Positions 54,100 to 61,682 of a stretch of 61,956 bases of DNA are shown piece after piece (position 1 is the first letter of the stretch; each line of letters starts with the position of its first letter). Below the pieces are notes generated by a model. The model saw only the letters and a program-made list of their open reading frames with translations. It was not told the DNA's origin and did not search any database. The position numbers were made by a program, and so were the translations under genes. The stretch comes from Aequorivita aurantiaca. GTDB lineage: Bacteria; Bacteroidota; Bacteroidia; Flavobacteriales; Flavobacteriaceae. The stretch covers positions 1 through 61,956 of the forward strand of contig NZ_JAUGQQ010000011.1 in NCBI RefSeq assembly GCF_030410135.1. The letters are read 5' to 3'.

Positions 54100-54107
54100 C
54101 AAAAATA
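54100..54107 (-). promoter_or_regulatory. Candidate -7 element of the DUF983 gene
   Basis: Minus strand TATTTTTG fits TAnnTTTG; it ends 2 nt before ATG 54097, implying a very short or absent leader. Confidence 0.35.
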
Positions 54108-54184
54108 AGCATCTTTGCAAAAAATTTCTGGGTTTTTATCCTTTAAAAACAAAAGGGATTAATCCAGAATTGTACACTTACACA

Positions 54185-56095
54185 ATGGTCAATATCCACA
54201 ATTTATCGGTTTCCTTTCAAGGGGACTATTTGTTCGAAAAGATAACCTTTCAGCTAAAACCGGGCGATCGGGTAGGCCTGGTGGGCAAGAATGGTGCGGG
54301 CAAATCAACCTTGTTGAAGATAATTGCCGGAGAACAGGAATACGATAGCGGCCAAATTGCTACGGACAAGGAGATTTCCATTGGTTTTCTGAAACAGGAT
54401 ATTGATTTCGAAAAAGGACGGACCGTTTTGGAAGAATCCTATGAAGCTTTCACCGAAATCAAAATATTTGAAAAGAAGCTTGCGGAAATAAACACACAAC
54501 TCGCCGAAAGAACCGATTATGAAAGTGATGGCTATCATCAACTAATGGTCGATTTGAATGAAGTACAGCATCAATATGAAATTCACGGCGGCTATAACTA
54601 TCAAGGCGAAACGGAAAGAATTTTACAGGGTCTGGGATTTCAAAGGGAAGATTTCAACAAACTCACCGAAACATTTTCCGGTGGGTGGCGAATGCGTATA
54701 GAGCTTGCGAAGTTATTGCTTCAGAATAACGATATTTTGTTGCTGGATGAGCCCACAAACCATTTAGATATAGAGTCCATTCTTTGGCTCGAGGAATTTT
54801 TGAAGAGCTATGCAGGCGCCGTGGTGATAGTTTCCCACGATAAAATGTTTTTGGATAACGTAACCAACCGTACCATCGAAATTTCCCTTGGCAAAATATA
54901 TGATTTCAACAAACCCTACTCGCAATATTTGGTGCTTCGGAACGAACTGCGGGAACAGCAATTGGCTTCGCAAAAAAATCAGCAAAAGCAGATTGAACAA
55001 ACCGAAAAACTTATAGATAAATTCCGCGCCAAGGCCAGCAAGGCAACCATGGCACAGTCACTAATAAAAAAATTAGATAAGATTGACCGCATAGAGGTTG
55101 ATGAAGATGACAATAGTGTCATGACGTTACGGTTTCCTGTTTCCATTACGCCTGGAAAAGTGGTTATTGAAGCCGAAAACATTTCAAAAAGCTATGGCTC
55201 TAAAAATGTACTGCAAGGCGTTGACCTGATGGTGGATCGCGACAGCAAGATTGCATTTGTTGGGCAAAATGGGCAAGGTAAATCTACTTTGGCGAAAATA
55301 ATAGTGGGCGAAATTGAACACGAGGGAAAATTGGCGTTGGGTCATAATGTGCAGATTGGATATTTTGCGCAAAACCAAGCGGATTATCTGGACGGAAGTA
55401 AAACGGTACTCGACACTATGATTGATGCTGCCAATGAAAAGAATAGGAGCCGCGTACGGGATATTTTAGGTTCTTTTCTTTTTCGGGGTGATGAAGTTGA
55501 AAAATATGTACGGGTATTGAGCGGTGGCGAAAGAAACCGATTGGCATTGGCAAAATTACTTTTACAGCCTTTTAATGTTCTGGTGATGGATGAACCCACA
55601 AACCATTTGGACATAAAATCAAAAAATGTTTTAAAAGATGCCCTTAAAAATTTCGGAGGGACACTGCTTTTGGTGTCGCACGACCGTGATTTTTTGCAGG
55701 GACTTACAAACAAAGTTTACGAATTTAAGGATCATCACATTAAAGAATATCTGGGTGACGTGAATTATTTCCTGGAACAACGAAATCTTGAAAACTTGCG
55801 CGAAGCTGAAAAGCGGACCATAGTTTCGGAAGTGAAAGAAAAACGCTCCGCCGGGGAGGAATATGAAATTCAAAAAAGGCTAAAATCGGCAAAAAACAAA
55901 CTTAGCAACGTTGAAGCTTCCATCGCTTCCCTGGAAAAGGAAATTGCCACCATTGATACGGACTTGCTAATAAATTATGAGGAAACCATTGCCAAGCCTC
56001 ACTTTTTTGACGCCTATCAAGAAAAGAAGAAAAAACTAAAACAATTAATGGTAGAATGGGAAATGCTTCAGGAAACCGTGGAGGCGCTATCATAA
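54185..56095 (+). CDS. ABC-F family ATP-binding protein (Uup/YdiF-like)
   Basis: 636 aa from ATG 54185 (MVNIHNLSVSFQGDYLFEKI); a TTG 15 nt upstream is in frame. Two ABC ATPase cassettes without membrane parts: Walker A GKNGAGKST and GQNGQGKST, signatures FSGGWRMR and LSGGERNR, Walker B LLLDEPTNHLD and LVMDEPTNHLD. A linker of charged helices lies between them, and a C-terminal coiled coil spans ~560-636. ABC-F proteins act on the ribosome in translation or resistance; this one looks like a housekeeping type. Confidence 0.93.
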   Translation: MVNIHNLSVSFQGDYLFEKITFQLKPGDRVGLVGKNGAGKSTLLKIIAGEQEYDSGQIATDKEISIGFLKQDIDFEKGRTVLEESYEAFTEIKIFEKKLAEINTQLAERTDYESDGYHQLMVDLNEVQHQYEIHGGYNYQGETERILQGLGFQREDFNKLTETFSGGWRMRIELAKLLLQNNDILLLDEPTNHLDIESILWLEEFLKSYAGAVVIVSHDKMFLDNVTNRTIEISLGKIYDFNKPYSQYLVLRNELREQQLASQKNQQKQIEQTEKLIDKFRAKASKATMAQSLIKKLDKIDRIEVDEDDNSVMTLRFPVSITPGKVVIEAENISKSYGSKNVLQGVDLMVDRDSKIAFVGQNGQGKSTLAKIIVGEIEHEGKLALGHNVQIGYFAQNQADYLDGSKTVLDTMIDAANEKNRSRVRDILGSFLFRGDEVEKYVRVLSGGERNRLALAKLLLQPFNVLVMDEPTNHLDIKSKNVLKDALKNFGGTLLLVSHDRDFLQGLTNKVYEFKDHHIKEYLGDVNYFLEQRNLENLREAEKRTIVSEVKEKRSAGEEYEIQKRLKSAKNKLSNVEASIASLEKEIATIDTDLLINYEETIAKPHFFDAYQEKKKKLKQLMVEWEMLQETVEALS

Positions 56096-56125
56096 ACTTT
56101 TTCTTCCAAACTAAATATTAATAAC

Positions 56126-56305
56126 GTGTTTGAACACTTTTTTCAATGCCCTCATTGCTGGGAAGAAATATCGATGCTACTGGACCCATCAGTGAGTAAT
56201 CAAAAATATATTGAGGATTGCGAAATTTGTTGCAATCCAATTGAGCTTACCATATCATTCCATTCTCAGGAATTGGTGGGCTTTTCAGTAAATGATATTG
56301 ATTAA
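56126..56305 (+). CDS. CPXCG-motif cysteine-rich mini-protein (59 aa)
   Basis: Starts at GTG 56126 and ends at TAA 56303-56305. The sequence MFEHFFQCPHCWEEISMLLD carries the first CxxC (C8, C11) and EDCEICCNPIELTISF the second (C32, C35/C36), so a small zinc ribbon is likely. This matches the widespread family named for its CPxCG motif, except that the glycine is Trp here (CPHCW). Function unknown. 30 nt after the ABC-F gene. Confidence 0.85.
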   Translation: MFEHFFQCPHCWEEISMLLDPSVSNQKYIEDCEICCNPIELTISFHSQELVGFSVNDID

Positions 56306-56355
56306 ATAGAATTATTTTTCTAACTTTATGAACCAAAACCAAAATAAAATCCCCG

Positions 56356-56709
56356 ATGCTCTCCACTTTTAACCTTGCCGACAACATTATTGGATTTATA
56401 GTTGATGGCTCCTATGATGAACGCGCTGTTGAAAGTATCCAAACGCAGGTAATTGAGAAATTAGAACTTTTCGATAAACTGAGCCTTTACATTGAAGACA
56501 CTGAAAATGCAGATATTTCCATTAAATCAGTTATGAAGAATGTCCCTTTCAAGCTCAAAACAGGAAATCGTTTCCAAAAGGTTGCCGTGGTCACGGACCG
56601 AAAATGGTTGCAGGTAGTGAGTAATTTTGAAAAGTTATTTTTCAGTGCCGAAATCAGAATTTTCTCAGGCCATCAACGTTTGGATGCCATCCAATGGATT
56701 AGTCATTAG
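56356..56709 (+). CDS. SpoIIAA-like (STAS-fold) protein
   Basis: 117 aa. Pattern of the SpoIIAA-like family: NIIGFIVDGSYDERAVESIQ near the start, LFDKLSLYIEDTENADISIK in the middle, then KVAVVTDRKWLQVVSNFEKL and IRIFSGHQRLDAIQWI at the end. These small STAS-fold proteins have no established biochemical role. It lies 50 nt after the CPXCG gene on the same strand and is convergent with the AsmA-like gene. Confidence 0.85.
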   Translation: MLSTFNLADNIIGFIVDGSYDERAVESIQTQVIEKLELFDKLSLYIEDTENADISIKSVMKNVPFKLKTGNRFQKVAVVTDRKWLQVVSNFEKLFFSAEIRIFSGHQRLDAIQWISH

Positions 56710-56722
56710 TAATCCAATACTT

Positions 56723-58270
56723 TTAAATCATAATTTTAAGCAGTGCACTTTTTACACTGATCCATAAAAAGTTAAAAACCGATTTGGTTTTGTCGCGGGT
56801 AGCTTCGGCCGTGCCTTCCTTAAAATTTTCGCCAACTTTTTTACTGTCCTTGGGAACAAAGATGTCCGTTAACACGGAGAGGAATTCATTCTTCTTTTTT
56901 CCATCTTTTTGAAGCACCGTAATTTTAAAATCGGAATAGCTAATTTTCATATCCGTTGTCGAGGTTTCATTATTCCCGTCAATGGTGAAATAGGTTTTAT
57001 TCGTATTTCCTTGTAATTTCACTTTTAAGTTCGGTTCGGTAAAACTGTTCATTTTGGCAGCTGCAAGCGGACCTACTTCTGTCCGGAACAGAAATTGATC
57101 CTCCGGATTTTGCACATCAAATTGCCAATCAACCGAAAATGGAGTATTTTCCATAAAATCGGCCTTTACTTTTATGCTCGTTCTTTCCGATCCGCTATAT
57201 GTATTGCTTACGTTGGAAACCGCTGCCGTCAAATTTTTAAAATTAATGGAGCCTCCCATATTTTCCTCTTTCACCCTTTCTTCGTAAATAACGTTGGCAT
57301 TGTCAATAGTCAATGAATCCAAAGTAAGATCAAACGGAAGATCGCGCAACATTTTGCTATATAGCGGTTTAATTTTGGGGTCATCCGCTACCAACTTATC
57401 TCTATATATTTCCAGCGATGGAGAATTAAGCGCAATGTGTTTGCTCTTCGCGAAAAATTTATTTTGAAGAAATCCGAAATCGAAATCTTGAATTTTTAAT
57501 GTCTTCAATGAAAGATCAAAATGATCCCGTTCTTGCAAAATTACCTTGGAGAGTTCTCTCCGGGAATATTTTGTTTTGAGCAGCACATTTGTGAATACGG
57601 CATCCTTATCTTCAATTGAAAAATTTTCAACTGTTAAATTCTCATAAGGACTTACTTTTACAAAAACAGTATCGCTCTTGGCTTCAAAATCTTTATATTC
57701 AAAAGGAATTTTTTGTACAATGGACTTATTGTCTACCTTAATGCCATCAACCTTCAGCGTCAGGCCTGCAGAATACACTTTTAACGAATCTTCCCCTTTC
57801 TCATAAATGGCCAACTTTGTATTTTCAATAAACACTCGATCCACTATAATGGGTTTGTAAATTCTTGCCACCGCTTGCCGAACGCTATCTTTGGAAGGCT
57901 TTAGCCGATCTTGGTAATAAACAATTTTGGGATTGTACAGTGAAATGGCGTCAACGTGGATTTTGTCATTTATCAAATAATCCCAATAACTAATGTCCGA
58001 TATTTTTAATCGCTCGACGGTTATAAATGTGTGTTCAACACCATCGATTTTATTTTTAATTATTAATGAAGCATTTGAAAGAATAAGTGAGCCGTCAAAG
58101 GATTCAACCGTTAAATCGTCATAGGTGCGAGTCATATTATCGGGTAACCTTTCCTTAATAAATAATTCCAATTTGCTTTTTAGAATATCATTAATCACAA
58201 CATTTGCAATAATAAATATTGCACCAACGGCCAGGACAATGAAGAATATTTTTCGAATGCGCTTGTTCAT
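56723..58270 (-). CDS. AsmA/DUF748-like membrane-anchored periplasmic protein
   Basis: 515 aa. A single N-terminal TM helix (~7-27, FFIVLAVGAIFIIANVVIND) is followed by long beta-strand-rich sequence with the opening pattern LPDNMTRTYDDLTVESFDGSLI, seen in AsmA-like or DUF748 proteins that form periplasmic lipid-transfer bridges. Repeated strand patterns such as DSLTIDNANVIYEE, and a hydrophobic C-terminus (FLWISVKSALLKIMI), support this. Family assignment is by fold impression; no specific name is certain. Confidence 0.65.
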   Translation of the reverse strand: MNKRIRKIFFIVLAVGAIFIIANVVINDILKSKLELFIKERLPDNMTRTYDDLTVESFDGSLILSNASLIIKNKIDGVEHTFITVERLKISDISYWDYLINDKIHVDAISLYNPKIVYYQDRLKPSKDSVRQAVARIYKPIIVDRVFIENTKLAIYEKGEDSLKVYSAGLTLKVDGIKVDNKSIVQKIPFEYKDFEAKSDTVFVKVSPYENLTVENFSIEDKDAVFTNVLLKTKYSRRELSKVILQERDHFDLSLKTLKIQDFDFGFLQNKFFAKSKHIALNSPSLEIYRDKLVADDPKIKPLYSKMLRDLPFDLTLDSLTIDNANVIYEERVKEENMGGSINFKNLTAAVSNVSNTYSGSERTSIKVKADFMENTPFSVDWQFDVQNPEDQFLFRTEVGPLAAAKMNSFTEPNLKVKLQGNTNKTYFTIDGNNETSTTDMKISYSDFKITVLQKDGKKKNEFLSVLTDIFVPKDSKKVGENFKEGTAEATRDKTKSVFNFLWISVKSALLKIMI

Positions 58271-58345
58271 TTTTTAAAGATAAGTAAAGTGTGTGACGCA
58301 AAACGAACAATATGTGGTGCAATGCAAAAATTAATGTTTGTTAGG

Positions 58346-58376
58346 CTTGCAAGGTTTAAAATCCTTCTTATCTTTG
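58346..58376 (+). promoter_or_regulatory. Probable promoter of the initiator tRNA gene
   Basis: CTTG at 58346-58349 (3 of 4 of TTTG), 19-nt spacer, TATCTTTG at 58369-58376 (full TAnnTTTG), 70 nt upstream of the tRNA. Confidence 0.5.
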
Positions 58377-58446
58377 CAGTCCAATATTTCTGTCGGCATT
58401 ATGAACCGAAAGCTAAAAGCTAAGATTGAAATATTGAAACACCCAT

Positions 58447-58519
<73 letters not shown>

Positions 58520-58541
58520 CTACGGTCAAAGTGCCAGAAAC

Positions 58542-58574
58542 AAACGGTTAGGTTCATTCCTAACCGTTTTTTTT
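58542..58574 (+). terminator. Terminator after tRNA-fMet, immediately before the integrase ATG
   Basis: Perfect 11-bp stem AAACGGTTAGG / CCTAACCGTTT with loop TTCATT, followed by TTTTTTTT. The integrase ATG begins right after the T-run. Confidence 0.9.
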
Positions 58575-60002
58575 ATGCATTCTATTCTTGAATTTATTAC
58601 CTTCGAACACAGAATTGAACACGATTTAGAACACGATTTGAAACACAAAAAGCAGTTTTCTGCCCCGAAAATCTACAATGCTAACGGCAATCTCAAAAAA
58701 CGTTGGTATGTCTATTACTCTTTCCGAAATCCAGATACAGACAAGCTAGAACGGCAAAAAAATGTATATGGTACAACAAATATTTACAAAACATTTGAGG
58801 AAAGGATGTATGTGCTTTCCTGCTATGCGAGAAGTCTTAAAAAATTATTGGAACAGGGGTACAGTCCATATAGTAACAATACAGCACTACATCAAAGCCT
58901 AAATCAGCAAAATGAAAGATCTAAACAGACCAATATTAACGTTACAACTGAACCGTTGCAAAATAGCAATGGCACCGTTGCAACAGAGCAGTTGCAAAAT
59001 AGCAACAGTACTGTTGCTAATAGTTCTGTTCTGATAAATAACGCTGATAATCAAAGTGTTGTTTCAGATCATGTGTTACAAAATAATAGCAACGGTACCG
59101 TTGCAACCGTTACGGTTGCATCTGCTTTGGATTATGCACTAACTATAAAAAAACAGGTTGTCAGTGATCGTACTCTTTCGGATTATACTAACAAAAAGAA
59201 ACATCTGGTAAAATGGATAGAAGAGAATAAACCAACCGTCGTTTCAATTCACCAGATTACAAAACAACACCTCAATGAATATCTTAACGATGTTTTGAGC
59301 AAAACCAGTCCAAGGAACAGGAATAATTTTAGAATAGACCTTAGCAGTCTTTTTCAGACATTGAAGGACAATGATATGATCAGTGAAAACTATTTCAAAA
59401 AGATTCCACCCCTACGTTCTATTCCAAAAAGAAATAGAGGCTTTACCTTAAAGGAGCAAGAGTCGATATTTTCATATCTGGAAAAACGGGATCCACTATT
59501 GTTGTTGTATATAAAATTTGTCTCCTACGTATTTTTAAGGCCTATAGAAGTGTGCAGGATAAAAGTAAAGGATGTTGATGTTATCAATAAGAGAATACGT
59601 TTTCAAGCTAAGAACAGTCCCTTCAAGACCAAGATACTTCCTCAGTTGTTAATAGATATATTGCCAGATCTTTCAAAGCTTCCACAAGAAAATCTTCTTT
59701 TCTCACCCGATGGTCTAGGACTGAATTGGGAATCCAAATTAGATAGTAGGCGTGATTATTTTTCAAAACGGTTCAAAGAAGTGATCAAGGATCACTTTGG
59801 GTTTAATGAGAATTATGGCCTGTACAGTTTTAGGCATACATATATAACCAAGTTGTACAATGAGTTGATTAAAACACAAACACCCTTTGCTGCTAAGAGT
59901 GAGTTGATGTTAATTACAGGGCACACAACAATGACCGCATTGGAAAAATACCTCCGAACCATTGATGCGGAATTGCCAAAGGATTATTCAGATATGTTAT
60001 AA
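58575..60002 (+). CDS. Tyrosine recombinase / integrase
   Basis: 475 aa. N-terminal arm-binding type region (YVYYSFRNPDTDKLERQKNV), a repetitive linker at ~122-180, a core-binding domain ~180-275 (SDYTNKKKHLVKWIEEN) and a catalytic domain ~285-475. Active-site residues: R322 (FLRPIEVCRIK), a Lys near 347-351, R420 in LYSFRHTYIT, H450 in ITGHTTM, nucleophile Y459 (ALEKYLR). Box II has Y417 where HxxR has His. Codons 11-24 form a 4-residue repeat (EHRI, EHDL, EHDL, KHKK) from 12-bp DNA repeats. The start is directly after a terminator, so an internal start or read-through is possible. Confidence 0.92.
   Translation: MHSILEFITFEHRIEHDLEHDLKHKKQFSAPKIYNANGNLKKRWYVYYSFRNPDTDKLERQKNVYGTTNIYKTFEERMYVLSCYARSLKKLLEQGYSPYSNNTALHQSLNQQNERSKQTNINVTTEPLQNSNGTVATEQLQNSNSTVANSSVLINNADNQSVVSDHVLQNNSNGTVATVTVASALDYALTIKKQVVSDRTLSDYTNKKKHLVKWIEENKPTVVSIHQITKQHLNEYLNDVLSKTSPRNRNNFRIDLSSLFQTLKDNDMISENYFKKIPPLRSIPKRNRGFTLKEQESIFSYLEKRDPLLLLYIKFVSYVFLRPIEVCRIKVKDVDVINKRIRFQAKNSPFKTKILPQLLIDILPDLSKLPQENLLFSPDGLGLNWESKLDSRRDYFSKRFKEVIKDHFGFNENYGLYSFRHTYITKLYNELIKTQTPFAAKSELMLITGHTTMTALEKYLRTIDAELPKDYSDML
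58605..58646. repeat. 12-bp direct repeats at the 5' end of the integrase gene
   Basis: GAACAC or AAACAC recurs at 58605, 58617, 58629 and 58641, exactly 12 bp apart. The second and third units are GAACACGATTTA and GAACACGATTTG. Confidence 0.8.
58966..59120. repeat. Cluster of palindromic GCAA...TTGC boxes in the integrase linker
   Basis: 16-bp boxes GCAATGGCACCGTTGC (58966-58981, imperfect), GCAACAGTACTGTTGC (59002-59017, perfect) and GCAACGGTACCGTTGC (59089-59104, perfect), plus TGCAACCG-TTA-CGGTTGCA (59102-59120). Each is preceded by a CAAAATA-type segment. They encode the repeated NSNGTVAT/NSNSTVAN peptide. Confidence 0.85.
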
Positions 60003-60004
60003 GG

Positions 60005-60676
60005 ATGAACATACATAAAGCATATATAAAACTATTAAGAAGACTGATGTCACAGTCAGTTTTCTACATCCCAAGTGAATTTGTCGTTGCAGGAATACAG
60101 GATGCGATCAGTATTACAATTGATGATTATACTAATCAACTTTTATATCTAGCAAAAAATAGAAGGAGTAAACCTCTTGAAAACCCTGAAGCATTTGAAA
60201 ATATTATTAAAAAACGCTTTCAGTTGGACAAGACCGTTTCTTACTTGATTAAGCAAAAGAACATTTTAGATGATCGAAGTTTTTCGTATTTACTTGAAAA
60301 ATATATGGATCAGATAAATCTTGCCTGTTATGGATCTAAAGTATTATATGATAATGTCAAGGAACGATTTCCCAATGAGCCATTGATGGTATATAATACC
60401 TTCCTTGTTCAGCAAAATACAATACAAGAACATAGAAATGAATTAATTTCAAGATTGGATATTGCCAATAATCAACTGTCTTCGTTGGATGATGTACTAC
60501 AGATGAGTTTGATGCAGAATCCTGCGTTTAAGGAGTTGCTGTCATTGCAAGAAAAGGAATTGCAACCGATAGCTTTACAGACGCACCCAACCAATGGCGT
60601 TGCATTGATTTCTGATGAGGAGGCACAGCATTTTTTATTGGAAACAGTATTCTCGATTCCGCTAGACGAAATTTAG
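60005..60676 (+). CDS. Unrecognised protein encoded with the integrase
   Basis: 223 aa, starting 2 nt after the integrase stop, so the two are almost certainly translated from one mRNA. No signal peptide or membrane helix; mainly helical with a possible coiled coil at ~145-170 (QNTIQEHRNELISRLDIANN). Not a recognisable excisionase: no helix-turn-helix is evident. It may help the recombinase (directionality factor or accessory subunit); this rests only on position. The codon use looks as A/T-rich as the integrase. Confidence 0.75.
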   Translation: MNIHKAYIKLLRRLMSQSVFYIPSEFVVAGIQDAISITIDDYTNQLLYLAKNRRSKPLENPEAFENIIKKRFQLDKTVSYLIKQKNILDDRSFSYLLEKYMDQINLACYGSKVLYDNVKERFPNEPLMVYNTFLVQQNTIQEHRNELISRLDIANNQLSSLDDVLQMSLMQNPAFKELLSLQEKELQPIALQTHPTNGVALISDEEAQHFLLETVFSIPLDEI

Positions 60677-61043
60677 AAGTAATGAGGGCATCCCATTGTT
60701 CTATTCTTTAAGTTCCATCATTATGATTCTAGTTTGTAAATTCTGATAATCAAAATTATTGCAGATTATGTAATTTCAATACTTTCACTTAAAAAAGTAG
60801 AACGAATAAGATAAATCTCCTGGAATGTGGGGCAAAGCTTGCCAGACAAGATCCTCAAACTAAAGCTAAACATACGTTAGCGTTACAGTAATTGGGCTTG
60901 GACTTGATATCGCCAACGCAGAAGTTGCGCCGTAAAATTGGTGCGAATTATTTTATATTAGAAAGTTCAATGAGGCTGGCGAAATATTTAATATGCATCA
61001 CCGATTTCCATCCCCTATGTTTCGTCTCTTTTCAATGTCTTCA
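60677..61043. other. Non-coding stretch with a likely degenerate repeat copy
   Basis: No ORF with family support. The last ~70 bp before 61044 align loosely with the end of the ~159-bp repeats (TGCATCACCGATTT, then TTTTCAATG and CATTGAATATT), suggesting a decayed fourth copy. The part around 60850-60950 reads like the remnant of a coding sequence with stop codons but cannot be named. Confidence 0.45.
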
Positions 61044-61534
61044 TTGAATATTATTTGTTGTTGATACAAGGGAATAAGTGTTTATTAGGCTATAAAGGAG
61101 TATTTATGGCACATTAGAAGTTGGAATTAAGGATCCAACCACAATGCAACGCGGCGCATAGATTTTTTGCAATGCCACGCGTTGAATTTTTTCAATTGCC
61201 CCATTGAATATTGGTTGTTGTTGATACAGGCAAATAATTGTTTATTGAACTTTAAAGGAGTATTTATTGCCGACTGGAGTCAGAATTAAATTCCAACAGC
61301 ATTGCAACGCTGCACAGTGATTTTTTAAAACGCCGCGCGTTGAATCTTTTCAATTGCCCCATTGAATATTGGTTTTTGTTGATACAGGAAAATAATTGTT
61401 TATCGGGCTTTAAAGGAGTATTTATTGCCCAACTAGAGTCAGAATTAAATTTCAACAGCATTGCAACGCGACGCATTGATTCTTTATAGCGCTGCGGGTT
61501 GACTTTTTTCAATGGCTCAATTGAATATTCGTTG
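61044..61534. repeat. Three tandem ~159-bp repeats (plus the start of a fourth)
   Basis: Units at 61044-61203 (160 bp), 61204-61361 (158 bp) and 61362-61520 (159 bp), each opening with TTGAATATT, then GTTGATACAGG, TTTAAAGGAGTATTTAT, CAGAATTAA and ATTGCAACGC. Each has an imperfect hairpin (CAACGC...GCGTTG) before the closing TTCAAT...ATTGAA. A further TTGAATATTCGTTG follows at 61521. Units 2 and 3 are the most alike; unit 1 is more diverged. Confidence 0.9.
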
Positions 61535-61541
61535 GCTTGCG

Positions 61542-61666
61542 CAACGGTCTCGGCTATGAGTAGGTGCGTGGGTTAGCGATTAACTTTGAAAGTACAAACC
61601 AAACTGAAAATCCGCAAGGATTTTCAGAAGTAGGCGAGAACAAGCAATTACTTATAGCCATTGTTG
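61542..61666. repeat. 125-bp imperfect palindrome with an internal GNRA hairpin (cassette-site-like)
   Basis: Ends CAAC-GGTCTC-GGCTATGAGTA and TACTTATAG-CCATTGTTG are imperfect reverse complements. The centre holds a perfect 10-bp stem CTGAAAATCC / GGATTTTCAG closed by GCAA (61604-61627). The layout resembles a folded recombination site; similar elements lie between genes in Bacteroidota islands as far as I recall, but identity is not proven. Confidence 0.6.
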
Positions 61667-61682
61667 ACATTAGTACTTTTTT

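Noticed and set aside
61264-61512. 82-codon minus-strand ORF in the tandem repeats
   Set aside because: It runs across two repeat units and its internal similarity (VAMLLKFNSDSS, VAMLLEFNSDSS) simply mirrors the DNA repeat; the other unit does not keep the frame open.
61044-61534. CRISPR array
   Set aside because: Units are ~159 bp and contiguous, with no short repeats separated by unique spacers and no cas genes nearby.
61542-61666. Classical integron attC site
   Set aside because: The RYYYAAC and GTTRRRY cores cannot be placed and the nearby recombinase is not IntI-like, so it is reported only as cassette-site-like.
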